From positions 18,632 to 82,631 of the forward strand of contig CAYSOF010000028.1 in assembly GCA_964432595.1 (NCBI GenBank): 64,000 nucleotides of DNA, in the 5' to 3' direction. Below are positions 56,073 to 64,000 of the stretch, piece after piece. This DNA is from DASYLJ01 sp964432595 (GTDB lineage: Bacteria; Desulfobacterota; Binatia; DP-6). The translations under genes and the position numbers were made by a program. Under the pieces are notes generated by a model. It did not search any database. It saw only the letters and a program-made list of their open reading frames with translations, and was not told the DNA's origin. The stretch's first letter is position 1. Every line of letters begins with the position of its first letter.

Positions 56073-56825
56073 ATGAACCGAGGCATCTACACCATCGCGT
56101 CCGGAGGCGTCGCCGCGCAGATGCGGCTCGACACCGTCGCGCAGAACCTCTCGAACGTGAACACCCCCGGCTACAAGGCCGAGCGGGTCGCGTTCAACGT
56201 GATGCCGCTGCAGAACTTCCCCACGCCGGTGTTCGACCCGGTGCTGGCGGAGACGCAGCCGCTGGTCGTCGGCGCCGACATGCGCCGCGACTTCACGCAG
56301 GGCCCGGTGACGACGACCGGCAACCCGCTCGACGTCGCCATCACGGGCCACGGCTTCTTCGCCGTCGCCACGCCGCGCGGCGAACGCTACACGCGCCAGG
56401 GCAGCTTCATCGTCGACAGCGAGGGCTTCCTCGCGACGCCCGAGGGCTTCCGCGTGCAGGGCGATCAGGGCGATCTGCGCATGGGCCAGAACGGCGGCCC
56501 CATCGAGATCGGCGACGACGGCTCGATCCGCGTCGACGAGGTCGTCGTCGGCTCGCTGCGCGTGATGGACTTCGGCGAGCAGCCGCAGCTCGTGCCGGAG
56601 GGCGACTCGCTCTACGTCCCCGTCGCCGGCAGCGGCGGCACGCCCCTCACGCCGGACCGGATCCAGCTGTCGCAGTACTCGCTCGAGCGCGCCAACGTGG
56701 ACGTCGTCCAGGGCATGGTGGCGCTCGTCGACGTCTCGCGGTCGTTCGAGACCTACATGCGGGCCATCACGCGGCTCGACGAGCTCCAGCAGCGCGCCAT
56801 CAACGAGGTCGGGAGGACCGCATGA
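56073..56825 (+). CDS. flgF: flagellar proximal rod protein FlgF
   Basis: 250 residues from ATG 56073. MRLDTVAQNLSNVNTPGYKAERVAFN is the N-terminal rod motif; GHGFFAVATPRGERYTRQGSFIVDSEGFLATPEGFRV the middle domain; LERANVDVVQGMVALVDVSRSFETYMRAITRLDELQQRAINEVG the C-terminal helix. Ends within the flgG start codon (ATGA). Confidence 0.92.
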   Translation: MNRGIYTIASGGVAAQMRLDTVAQNLSNVNTPGYKAERVAFNVMPLQNFPTPVFDPVLAETQPLVVGADMRRDFTQGPVTTTGNPLDVAITGHGFFAVATPRGERYTRQGSFIVDSEGFLATPEGFRVQGDQGDLRMGQNGGPIEIGDDGSIRVDEVVVGSLRVMDFGEQPQLVPEGDSLYVPVAGSGGTPLTPDRIQLSQYSLERANVDVVQGMVALVDVSRSFETYMRAITRLDELQQRAINEVGRTA

Positions 56826-57610
56826 TCCGGGCTCTGTACACGTCGGCGACGGGCATGAACGCCCAGACGCTGTCGATCGACGTCATCGCCAACAACCTGG
56901 CGAACGTGAACACGACCGGCTTCAAGAAGAGCCGCGCGGACTTCCAGGACCTCCTGTACCAGACGCTGCGGGCGCCCGGCGCGCCGACGTCGAACAACAC
57001 GCAGTCGCCGACCGGCATCCAGGTCGGTCTCGGTGTGAAGCCGGCGGCGGTGCAGCGCATCTTCACGCAGGGCGACTACACGCAGACGGGCGCGCCGCTC
57101 GACATCGCAATCGAGGGGCAGGGGTTCTTCCAGCTGACGCTCTCCGACGGCACGAACGCGTTCACGCGCGCGGGGGCCTTCAAGCTCGACAACCAGTCGC
57201 GCGTCGTGACGTCCGACGGCACGCCGCTCGAGCCGTCGATCACGATCCCGGACGGCTCGATCGACATCACGATCGGCCAGGACGGACTCGTGTCGGCGAT
57301 CCTGCCCGGCGCGACGGTGCCGACGCAGCTCGGGCAGATCCAGACGGCGCGGTTCACGAACCCGCCCGGCCTGCGCGCCCTCGGCAAGAACCTCTTCCAG
57401 GAGACGGAGACCTCCGGCCCGCCGCAGCTCGGCACGCCCGGCGAGGAGAACCGCGGCTCGCTGCTGCAGGGCTTCCTCGAGAACTCGAACGTCAGCGTCG
57501 TCGAGGAGCTGATCGGGCTGATCCAGGCGCAGCGCGCATACGAGGCGAACTCGAAGGCGATCACCACGGCCGACGAGATGCTCCAGGTTGCCAATGCGAT
57601 CGTCAGGTAA
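56822..57610 (+). CDS. flgG: flagellar distal rod protein FlgG
   Basis: 262 residues, standard length. MIRALYTSATGMNAQTLSIDVIANNLANVNTTGFKKSRADFQDLLYQTLRAPG is diagnostic of FlgG, as is the ending FLENSNVSVVEELIGLIQAQRAYEANSKAITTADEMLQVANAIVR. Overlaps flgA by 17 bases. Confidence 0.96.
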   Translation: MIRALYTSATGMNAQTLSIDVIANNLANVNTTGFKKSRADFQDLLYQTLRAPGAPTSNNTQSPTGIQVGLGVKPAAVQRIFTQGDYTQTGAPLDIAIEGQGFFQLTLSDGTNAFTRAGAFKLDNQSRVVTSDGTPLEPSITIPDGSIDITIGQDGLVSAILPGATVPTQLGQIQTARFTNPPGLRALGKNLFQETETSGPPQLGTPGEENRGSLLQGFLENSNVSVVEELIGLIQAQRAYEANSKAITTADEMLQVANAIVR

Positions 57611-58550
57611 CTGGATCGTCCTCGCGCTGGTGCTCTGCGCGTCGCTCGCGGCCGCGTCGGGGGCGCGCATCACCGTGTCGTCGACCGACCTCGTCGTGTC
57701 GGAGGATCCGGTGCGGCTGCGCGACATCGCCGTGCTCGAGGGCGCGGCGGCCGAAGTCGTCGGCGACATGGTGGTGCTGCCGGCGCCGGCGGCCGGCGAG
57801 TCGCGCAACGTCGACGGCGCGCGGCTGCTCGCGTCGCTGCAGCAGGCCGGCGTCGATCTGCAGGCGGTCACCTACACCGTGCCGTCGTCGTTTCGCGTGC
57901 GGCGCGCGTCGCAGGACGTGCCGGAGATCACGGTACGCGGCATCATCGAGGATCACCTGCGCACGGCGCTGGGCGTCGGCGCGGACGACGCCGTCCTGCG
58001 CGGGCTCGAGCTGCCGGGCGCGATCCGCGTGCCGACCGGCCCGTACACGACCCGCGTCGTCACGCCGCGCGGCGCCGCGCTCATGGGCCGCGTGCGGCTG
58101 CAGGTCGATTTCCTCGTGGACGATCGCGTCGTCCGCAGCGTCTGGGTCACCGCCGACGTCGCCCGCTTCGGCGACGTCGCCGTGCCGACGCGCGCGATCG
58201 CACGCGGCGAGGTGCTGACGGCGGCCGACGTCACGGTCGACCGCCAGGACCTCTCCCAGCTGCCGCGCAATCTCGTCTCGACGACCGACGACCTCGTGGG
58301 GAAGGTCGCGCGGGCGCCGCTGCTGGCGTGGGCGCCGGTGCGCACGGAGCAGGTCGGGAAGCCGTCGCTCGTCCATCGCGGCGACGCCGTCGTCCTCGTG
58401 GCGCAGCGGCTCGGCATGCGGGTGACCGCGCCGGGCGAGGTGCGGCAGAACGCCGGCGCCGGCGAGCGCGTGGCCGTCGTCAACCGCACGAGCGGCAAGG
58501 CGCTCATCGGGCGCGTGATCGACCGCGACACCGTGGCGGTGGAGTTCTGA
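57594..58550 (+). CDS. flgA: flagellar P-ring assembly chaperone FlgA
   Basis: 318 residues from ATG 57594 inside the end of flgG. Signal peptide (WIVLALVLCASLAAASGA). The C-terminal ~130 residues carry the SAF-type domain (VPTRAIARGEVLTAADVTVDRQDLSQLP, GKVARAPLLAWAPV, VTAPGEVRQNAGAGERVAVVN, RVIDRDTVAVEF). Longer than enterobacterial FlgA (about 220) because of an extra N-terminal domain, as in other delta-type lineages. Helps FlgI assemble in the periplasm. Confidence 0.9.
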   Translation: MRSSGNWIVLALVLCASLAAASGARITVSSTDLVVSEDPVRLRDIAVLEGAAAEVVGDMVVLPAPAAGESRNVDGARLLASLQQAGVDLQAVTYTVPSSFRVRRASQDVPEITVRGIIEDHLRTALGVGADDAVLRGLELPGAIRVPTGPYTTRVVTPRGAALMGRVRLQVDFLVDDRVVRSVWVTADVARFGDVAVPTRAIARGEVLTAADVTVDRQDLSQLPRNLVSTTDDLVGKVARAPLLAWAPVRTEQVGKPSLVHRGDAVVLVAQRLGMRVTAPGEVRQNAGAGERVAVVNRTSGKALIGRVIDRDTVAVEF

Positions 58551-59224
58551 TGCGCGCCGTCCTGCCGCTCGCGCTCGTGCTGCTGGCGGGCTGCTACGCT
58601 AACCGCCCGTATCTCGAGCCGTTGCCGCCGCGCCTCGGCCCGCCGCCGACGCAGCCCGGAAACGGGTCGCTGTGGCACCCCGAGCTCTCGGCCAACTACG
58701 CGTTCCTCGACGTCCGCGCGCATTTCCCGGGCGATCTGCTGACCGTCGTGATCAGCGAGAACTCGAAGGGCAAGAAGGCCGCCAAGACGGACGGCAGCGC
58801 CGAGTCCTCGCTCGCCGCGAGCGTGCAGGACTTCTTCGGGCTGCCTGCCAGCGCGGTGAAGCTGCTGCCGAGCGGTTTCGACCCCGAGGCGATCGTCACC
58901 GCGGAGACGAACCGCTCGAACAGCCAGGACGCCGAGACGACCCGCGAGGGCACGCTCACCGCGAGCATCACGGTGCGCGTGGTCGAGGCCGACCCGAGCG
59001 GCAACCTGCGCGTCCAGGGCGACAAGATCGTCACGATCAACAGCGAGGACCAGCACATCGTCCTGACGGGCATCGTGCGTCCCGAGGACATCGCACCCGA
59101 CAACTCCGTCCTGTCCAGCCGCGTGGCCGACGCGCGCATCAGCTACTACGGCTACGGCTCGGTGGGCGACAAGCAGGGGACGCCGCTCGGACAGCGCCTC
59201 TTCGACTGGGTATGGCCGTTCTAG
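58550..59224 (+). CDS. flgH: flagellar L-ring lipoprotein FlgH
   Basis: 224 residues. Lipoprotein signal MRAVLPLALVLLAGCYANR (Cys15). SLWHPELSANYAFLDVRAHFPGDLLTVVISENSKGKK and GNLRVQGDKIVTINSEDQHIVLTGIVRPEDI are typical, and the ending ISYYGYGSVGDKQGTPLGQRLFDWVWPF is nearly invariant in FlgH. The start codon overlaps the flgA stop (TGATG). Its presence shows an outer membrane. Confidence 0.95.
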   Translation: MRAVLPLALVLLAGCYANRPYLEPLPPRLGPPPTQPGNGSLWHPELSANYAFLDVRAHFPGDLLTVVISENSKGKKAAKTDGSAESSLAASVQDFFGLPASAVKLLPSGFDPEAIVTAETNRSNSQDAETTREGTLTASITVRVVEADPSGNLRVQGDKIVTINSEDQHIVLTGIVRPEDIAPDNSVLSSRVADARISYYGYGSVGDKQGTPLGQRLFDWVWPF

Positions 59225-59376
59225 TCACCTCAGGGGGCCCGTCCCGTGCTCGCCCGCTGCGCGGGCTGCGCGCTTCCGATGCCCCCCGAACCCCCGTCGG
59301 CCGGCGTGGAGCGCCGTCCTCCTGCTGTCTTTGCCGCTCGCGTGGGCTCGGCAAAGCCTCACCCCGCTCGCTCCCG

Positions 59377-60468
59377 GTGGTCGTTGGGCTACTGCTGCTC
59401 GCCTCGGCATCCGTGGCATCGGGCGCGCGGCTGAAGGACATCGCCACCGTCGACGGCGTGCGCGCGAACCAGCTGTCGGGCTACGGGCTCGTCGTCGGTC
59501 TCAACGGCACCGGCGATTCGCAGCAGGCGCTCTTCACGCCCCAGACCGTGCTGAACCTGCTCCGCCGGAAGGGCATCACGCTCAACGTGAACCCGCGCCA
59601 GCTGCAGGTGAAGAACGTCGCCGCCGTGATGGTGACGGCCGAGCTGCCGCCGTTCGCGCGGCAGGGGACGCGCATCCCGGCGCAGGTGTCGTCGCTCGGC
59701 GACGCGAAGAGCCTGCAGGGGGGGACGCTCGTGCAGACGCCGCTCTTCGCCGGCAACGGCGAGGTGTTCGGCGTGGGGCAGGGCGCGCTGTCGCTCGGCG
59801 GCGGCTTCGAGGCGAGCGGCGTCGGCGCCAGCGGCACGAAGGGCCATCCCACCGTCGCGCTGCTCACCGAAGGCGTGCTCGTCGAGCGGGAGGTCCCGGT
59901 CGCCCTCGGCACCGGCGGCGTCATCACGGTGGCGCTCCATCAGCCCGACTTCACGACCGCGGAGCGCGTCGCGCTCGCGGTCAACCAGGCGCTCCACCGT
60001 TCGGCGGCGCGCGCGCTCGATGCCGGCACGATCAGCATCGCGCTCCGCGGCAACTCGCAGGAGGAGGCGGTCGACGTGATGACCGTCATCGAAGGCGTGC
60101 GGGTGACGCCCGACACGGCGGCGCGCGTCGTGCTGAACGAGCGCACCGGCACCGTCATCATCGGCAACGAGGTGCGCGTCATGCCCATCGCCATCGCGCA
60201 CGGCAGCCTGCAGGTCACCGTCACGACGGACTTCGGCGTGTCGCAGCCGGCGCCGTTCTCGTTCGGCGAGACGACCGTCGTCCCCGAGACGGACATTCGC
60301 GTCGAGGAGGGCAAGAAGCGCAACCTGCACGTGCTGCAGCCCGGCGTCAGCCTGGGCGACCTCGTCGCGGGCCTGAACGCGCTGGGTGTGACGCCGCAGG
60401 ACCTGATCGCGATCCTGCAGGCGATGAAGGCCGCCGGCGCGCTCGAGGCCGAGCTGGAGATGATGTGA
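59377..60468 (+). CDS. flgI: flagellar P-ring protein FlgI
   Basis: 363 residues from GTG 59377, matching the usual precursor length; a start at ATG 59212, overlapping flgH, would add 55 atypical residues. Neither has a clear ribosome-binding site. Hydrophobic signal VVVGLLLLASASVASG, then ARLKDIATVDGVRANQLSGYGLVVGLNGTGDS, diagnostic of mature FlgI, and the LNERTGTVIIGNEVRVMPIAIAHGSLQV segment. The C-terminus (LVAGLNALGVTPQDLIAILQAMKAAGALEAELEMM) is normal. Forms the peptidoglycan ring. Confidence 0.92.
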   Translation: MVVGLLLLASASVASGARLKDIATVDGVRANQLSGYGLVVGLNGTGDSQQALFTPQTVLNLLRRKGITLNVNPRQLQVKNVAAVMVTAELPPFARQGTRIPAQVSSLGDAKSLQGGTLVQTPLFAGNGEVFGVGQGALSLGGGFEASGVGASGTKGHPTVALLTEGVLVEREVPVALGTGGVITVALHQPDFTTAERVALAVNQALHRSAARALDAGTISIALRGNSQEEAVDVMTVIEGVRVTPDTAARVVLNERTGTVIIGNEVRVMPIAIAHGSLQVTVTTDFGVSQPAPFSFGETTVVPETDIRVEEGKKRNLHVLQPGVSLGDLVAGLNALGVTPQDLIAILQAMKAAGALEAELEMM

Positions 60469-60839
60469 TCGATCCGCTGATGCCCCCCACGATGCCGACC
60501 GGCATCCAGGTGACCCGGCGCCCTGGCGAGTCGCCCGAGGCCACGGCCGCCCGCGAGCTCCAGGTGGTGTTCTTCACCCAGCTCCTGGACGCCATGCGGC
60601 GGACGATCCCCGACTCGGGCCTGACCGACGCCTCGCCGAGCCGCAAGGTCTATGAGGGGGCCTTCGACCGCGCCGTGGCCGAGACGCTGGCCCTGAACGA
60701 CCCGCTCGGATTGGTGCAACAGCTCGGAAAACCGAGCGATTCGCGTGAGCTAAAGGTTCTGGAGGGGGCTGCCGATACAGCAAGTGGGCAACCACTGCCA
60801 CGCAGCACGCTGCCGGCGGCAGGAGGGCCAGAACGATGA
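60465..60839 (+). CDS. flgJ: flagellar rod-cap protein FlgJ (N-domain only)
   Basis: 124 residues from GTG 60465 overlapping the flgI stop; ATG 60480 is an alternative. LQVVFFTQLLDAMRRTIPDSG and KVYEGAFDRAVAETLALNDPLGLVQQL are the conserved rod-scaffold motifs. The C-terminal muramidase domain found in enterobacterial FlgJ is absent, as in many non-gamma lineages, so another enzyme must open the wall. Its last ~90 bases contain the flgM promoter. Confidence 0.85.
   Translation: MIDPLMPPTMPTGIQVTRRPGESPEATAARELQVVFFTQLLDAMRRTIPDSGLTDASPSRKVYEGAFDRAVAETLALNDPLGLVQQLGKPSDSRELKVLEGAADTASGQPLPRSTLPAAGGPER
60751..60778 (+). promoter_or_regulatory. sigma-28 (FliA) promoter of flgM, inside flgJ
   Basis: TAAAGGTT, 12 bases, then GCCGATAC: close to the TAAAGTTT-N11-GCCGATAA consensus with one extra spacer base. 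TAAA is rare in this GC-rich DNA. Predicted start near 60785, about 50 bases before the flgM ATG. Confidence 0.7.
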
Positions 60840-61147
60840 AGGTAAACGAACGAAAGACGGTTCAGGACCCCCGGGTCGGCGGTCTCCCCGGGACGGTCGA
60901 CACGACGCCCGCCGGCCGCGCGGACGACGCGACGGAATCGAAAGACTCGGTGCGCGTCTCACAGGTGGCCCGTGCGCTCGCCCGGCTGGTCGATCACGGC
61001 GGGACGCTCGCCGACGGCCTGACGACGGTCCGTTCCGAGGTCGTCGACCCGCTGCGCGACGCGGTCGCCAAGGGCGACTACCAGGTCGACTTCGAGGGCA
61101 CGGCCCGCAAGCTCCTTCGCGAGATCCTCGGCGATCTCGCGCGGTGA
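60836..61147 (+). CDS. flgM: anti-sigma-28 factor FlgM
   Basis: 103 residues. A disordered N-terminal half (DTTPAGRADDATESKDSVRVSQVARAL) and the helical FliA-binding C-terminus (VRSEVVDPLRDAVAKGDYQVDFEGTARKLLREILGDL) with the IAxGxY-like motif VAKGDYQVD that defines FlgM. GGAGG lies 8 bases before the ATG, which overlaps the flgJ stop. It holds FliA until exported after hook completion. Confidence 0.9.
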   Translation: MKVNERKTVQDPRVGGLPGTVDTTPAGRADDATESKDSVRVSQVARALARLVDHGGTLADGLTTVRSEVVDPLRDAVAKGDYQVDFEGTARKLLREILGDLAR

Positions 61148-61151
61148 TCCG

Positions 61152-61637
61152 ATGGAAGACATCGATCGACTCTGCCTCCTCCTCGACGAGGAGACCGACG
61201 TGTGTGGCCGGCTCTCGACCGTGCTGCGCGACGAGCAGCAGGCCGTCGTCCGCCTGCGTCCCGACGACATCCTCGCCTGCCTCGAGCAGCGCGAGGAGCT
61301 GCAGGGTCGCCTGACCGCGCTCGCCGACGAGCGCCGTCGCCTCGTGCGCGAGGTGAGCGCGCGCCGCGGCAGCGAGACGCCGCAGGCGGTCGAGATGCTG
61401 CCGATGCTGGCGATCGAGCCGCAGCATCGCGTGCGCCGCCATCTGCGCAAGCTGCGTGGCGCCCTGCTCGAGACCCGCGGGCTCGAGCGCCAGACGGCGC
61501 TGCTCGTCGGCGCGAGCCTCGACGGCGTCCAGGACATGCTGCGCACCCTGCGCGCGCACGTGCCCGGCACGACGTACGGCGCGAACGCCGCGCTCGACGT
61601 GCCGGCACTGCCCGAACGGGTGGATCGGACGGCCTGA
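61152..61637 (+). CDS. flgN: flagellar chaperone FlgN
   Basis: 161 residues, helical. LCLLLDEETDVCGRLSTVLRDEQQAVVRLRPDDILACLEQREEL is the FlgN family N-terminal hairpin pattern. It lies four bases after flgM and directly upstream of flgK, whose product together with FlgL is its cargo. Confidence 0.85.
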   Translation: MEDIDRLCLLLDEETDVCGRLSTVLRDEQQAVVRLRPDDILACLEQREELQGRLTALADERRRLVREVSARRGSETPQAVEMLPMLAIEPQHRVRRHLRKLRGALLETRGLERQTALLVGASLDGVQDMLRTLRAHVPGTTYGANAALDVPALPERVDRTA

Positions 61638-63038
61638 GTGGGGCTGCTCGCGGCGCTCGACATCGGCCGGAGCGGCTTGCTGGCGCAGCAGCTCGGGCTC
61701 ACGGTCACCGGCAACAACATCGCCAACGTCAACACGCCGGGCTACTCGCGCCAGCGCGTGGACCTCGGCGCGGTGCCGCCGGCCCTGCAGAACGGCGTGC
61801 TCGTCGGCCGCGGCGTGCGCGCGCTCTCGGTCGAGCAGATCCTCGATCCGCTCGTCGACCGCCGCCTGCGCAACGCGATCACCGACGCCGGCGAGGACAA
61901 CATGCGCCGGGATCTCCTGGGCGAGGTATCGTCGCTGCTGAACGACCTGAGCGAGCCGTCGCTCGGAACCGCGCTCGACGGCTTTTTCGACGCGGCCGAC
62001 GGGCTCGCGCGCAACCCGAGCGGGCTCGCGGAGCGGCAGACGCTGCTCGGCGCGGCCCGTGGGCTCGCCGGCGAGCTGAATCGCCGCGCCCAGGGGCTCG
62101 GCGCGCTCCAGCGCGGCGCCGACGATCGTCTGGTCGGCCTGGTCACCGAAGGCAACGACGAGCTGAACGAGATCGCGACGCTCAACAAGCAGATCGCGGC
62201 GGCCGAAGTCACCGGGCAGTCCGCGAACGAGCTGCGCGACCAGCGCGAGACGGCGCTGCAGTCGCTCGGCCGCAAGGTCGGCATCACCGCGGTCGAGTCG
62301 CCGAACGGCGCGGTCCGCGTCTCGCTGCTGAACGGCCCCGTCCTCGTGGAGAACGGCACCGTCACGAACCCGTTCGCGACGCAGGGGACGACGCCCGGTC
62401 TCGACGGCGGCCTGCTGCACGAAGTCGGCCTGGCCGGCCCCGGTGGTTTCATCTCGACGCCGGCGTCGTTCCAGACGGGCGAGTTCGCCGCGCTGATCGA
62501 GACGCGCGACGTCGCGATCACGACCGCGAGCACGAACCTCGACACGTTCGCGTCGACCCTGGCGTCGGCCGTGAACGGCGTCCAGCAGGACGCCGCCGCG
62601 CGCGACCTCGACGGGCTGTCGACCGCGGGCGTGCCGTTCTTCGCCGGCACGACGGCCGAGACGCTCTCCGTCGCGATCACCGATCCGCGCCGCATCGCCG
62701 CGGCGCGCTCGACGCAGCCCGGGGACAACGCGAACGCGCTCGCGCTCGCCGATCTGCGCACCGCGTCCCAGCCGGGGCTCGGCGGCGTGTCGCCGGCGGG
62801 ATTTCTCGCCAGCGAGGTTGCGCGCGTCGGCCAGGCGGCCGCCCAGGCGGACGACGTCGCCGCCGCCAGCACGCAGGTGCAGGCCCAGGTCCAGACGCAG
62901 CGCGACTCGATCTCGGGCGTCAACCTGAACGAGGAGCTCACGAACCTCTTGCGCTACCAGTACGCGTTCCAGGCCGCGGCCCGCATCATCAACGTCGCCG
63001 ACACCGTGCTCGGCGAGCTGGTCAACCTCGGTCGATGA
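61638..63038 (+). CDS. flgK: hook-filament junction protein FlgK
   Basis: 466 residues from a GTG that follows the flgN stop codon directly. LGLTVTGNNIANVNTPGYSRQRVDL is the N-terminal junction-protein motif; GFFDAADGLARNPSGLAERQTLLGAARGLAGELN and the ending SGVNLNEELTNLLRYQYAFQAAARIINVADTVLGELVNLGR are diagnostic. Overlaps flgL by 4 bases. Confidence 0.95.
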   Translation: MGLLAALDIGRSGLLAQQLGLTVTGNNIANVNTPGYSRQRVDLGAVPPALQNGVLVGRGVRALSVEQILDPLVDRRLRNAITDAGEDNMRRDLLGEVSSLLNDLSEPSLGTALDGFFDAADGLARNPSGLAERQTLLGAARGLAGELNRRAQGLGALQRGADDRLVGLVTEGNDELNEIATLNKQIAAAEVTGQSANELRDQRETALQSLGRKVGITAVESPNGAVRVSLLNGPVLVENGTVTNPFATQGTTPGLDGGLLHEVGLAGPGGFISTPASFQTGEFAALIETRDVAITTASTNLDTFASTLASAVNGVQQDAAARDLDGLSTAGVPFFAGTTAETLSVAITDPRRIAAARSTQPGDNANALALADLRTASQPGLGGVSPAGFLASEVARVGQAAAQADDVAAASTQVQAQVQTQRDSISGVNLNEELTNLLRYQYAFQAAARIINVADTVLGELVNLGR

Positions 63039-63949
63039 CGATCTCGCGCGTCAGCGATGCCGGCCAGTTCCTGTTCGTCCAGCAGCGGACGCAGCGGGTG
63101 CAGGTCGAGATCCGCGAGCTGCAGGAGCAGATCGTCAGCGGCCGCCGGCTGCTGCGGCCCGAACAGGATCCGCTCGGCGCCGGCCAGGTGGTGCGCCACA
63201 GCGCGAGCCTCACGGCGCTGGCACAGTACGACGACAGCTCGGCGTTCGGCGTGCAGGTGCTCGCGGCGCAGGACGACGCCCTCGACGACGCGAACAGCCT
63301 GCTCGTGCGCGCGGAGGAGCTCGCGTCGCAGTTCTCGTCCGGCATCTACACGCCCGCCCAGCGGGAAGCCGCGCGGGAGGAGGTGCACGGGCTGCTCCAG
63401 GGGCTGACGTCGGTCGGCAATTCGGAGCTCGCCGGCCGGCGGCTGTGGAGCGGACTCAGCCAGGGCGGGACGCCGCCGTTCGCGGATCCGGACACGACCG
63501 GGTACGACCCGGCGACCGCGTACACCGGCTCGACGTACCAGTTCGAGGTGAAGGTCGGCGCGGACGGCGCCGAGCGCATCCGCGTCTCGACCCCGGGCGG
63601 CCAGGTGTTCACGGACGCGCTGCAGGCGTTGCAGGACCTCGAGGACGCGCTCGACACGACGGGCTCGAGCGCCGACGTGGCGGCGACGCTCGCCGACCTC
63701 GGCGCGGCCCGCGACGGGCTCGCGAACGAGCGCGCCAGCGTCGGCGGCCGGCAGGCCCAGCTCCAGTCGCGCATCACGCAGGTGCGCGGCCTGACGGAGC
63801 GCGAGGCCACGAGCCGTGCCGAGATCCGCGACGCCGACTTCATCGTCGTCGCCACGCAGCTGGCACAAGCCAACAACGCCCTCCAGGCGCTGCTCGCAGC
63901 GGCCTCGCAGATCAAGGAGACCAGCCTCACCGGCCTGCTGCGCCTCTAA
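63035..63949 (+). CDS. flgL: hook-filament junction protein FlgL
   Basis: 304 residues. ISRVSDAGQFLFVQQRTQRVQVEIRELQEQIVSGRRLLRPEQDPLGAGQVV resembles the flagellin-like N-terminus of FlgL; the C-terminal helix (RAEIRDADFIVVATQLAQANNALQALLAAASQIKETSLTGLL) is typical. Last complete gene in the window and last of the flgF operon. Confidence 0.93.
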   Translation: MTISRVSDAGQFLFVQQRTQRVQVEIRELQEQIVSGRRLLRPEQDPLGAGQVVRHSASLTALAQYDDSSAFGVQVLAAQDDALDDANSLLVRAEELASQFSSGIYTPAQREAAREEVHGLLQGLTSVGNSELAGRRLWSGLSQGGTPPFADPDTTGYDPATAYTGSTYQFEVKVGADGAERIRVSTPGGQVFTDALQALQDLEDALDTTGSSADVAATLADLGAARDGLANERASVGGRQAQLQSRITQVRGLTEREATSRAEIRDADFIVVATQLAQANNALQALLAAASQIKETSLTGLLRL

Positions 63950-64000
63950 CCTTGATGTGACGAAACCGTCGACGGTCTGAGCGGGCGCCAGACGCAGAAA
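63950..64000 (+). other. non-coding end of window after flgL
   Basis: 51 bases with no start of a gene. A 12-bp palindrome ACCGTCGACGGT lies at 63965-63976 and could be part of a terminator or a regulator site for whatever follows; no sigma-28 or sigma-54 promoter is visible before the edge. Confidence 0.3.

Overview
This is a very GC-rich stretch of a Gram-negative, motile bacterial chromosome. It has P- and L-ring genes (flgI, flgH), flhF/flhG polar-type placement genes, sigma-54 promoters, a sigma-54 activator, fliA and flgM. Gene style (many small secreted Cys-rich proteins, an F420-type oxidoreductase, B12-binding radical SAM proteins) and flagellar gene order suggest a former-Deltaproteobacteria lineage such as Binatota/Desulfobacterota or Myxococcota. 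The phylum is an inference.

Layout. Positions 1-9391 hold a surface-modification island. A minus-strand operon (7914 down to 1485) encodes two B12-binding radical SAM proteins, a C2H2-finger protein, a SAM methyltransferase, a zinc-ribbon protein, a GT-B-like glycosyltransferase and a membrane protein; it is flanked by two further glycosyltransferase-like genes on the plus strand. Positions 9.4-18.8 kb hold mixed accessory genes: secreted proteins, a UBP zinc finger divergent from a cyclic-nucleotide-binding/thioredoxin-reductase-like protein, a fused CoA transferase, an M14 peptidase lipoprotein, a MocR regulator divergent from an F420-type and an FAD oxidoreductase, and a YCII protein. Positions 18.9-22.9 kb encode a Maf-like/CgeB glycosyltransferase, a family 9 glycosyltransferase and an unknown protein. 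Positions 22.9-28.8 kb encode a lone substrate-binding lipoprotein with a hybrid kinase, and two secreted proteins.

From 29 kb to the end the window is almost entirely flagellar: AMIN/TPR protein-flrB-flrC-flgBC-fliEFGHIJ-motE-like-REC/REC/STAS; fliK-flgD-flgE; fliLMNOPQR-flhBAFG-fliA-small ORF-coiled-coil protein; flgFGAHIJ-flgM-flgN-flgK-flgL. Flagellin, filament cap and motor stator genes are not in the window.

The main observation is regulatory. Good -24/-12 (sigma-54) promoters precede the flagellar operons and also the radical SAM operon, two glycosyltransferase genes and a secreted-protein gene. A 14-bp dyad, GTCAG-N3-GCTGAC, lies 75-106 bp upstream of the predicted start sites in the radical SAM/glycosyltransferase divergent region (8028), before the Maf-like glycosyltransferase (18837) and before fliL (45569). 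Its GTCA-N6-TGAC form matches the architecture known for Pseudomonas FleQ boxes. This suggests the glycosyltransferase/radical SAM/methyltransferase island belongs to the flagellar regulon and modifies flagellin or another surface product. A sigma-28 promoter inside flgJ drives flgM, completing a FliA/FlgM loop.
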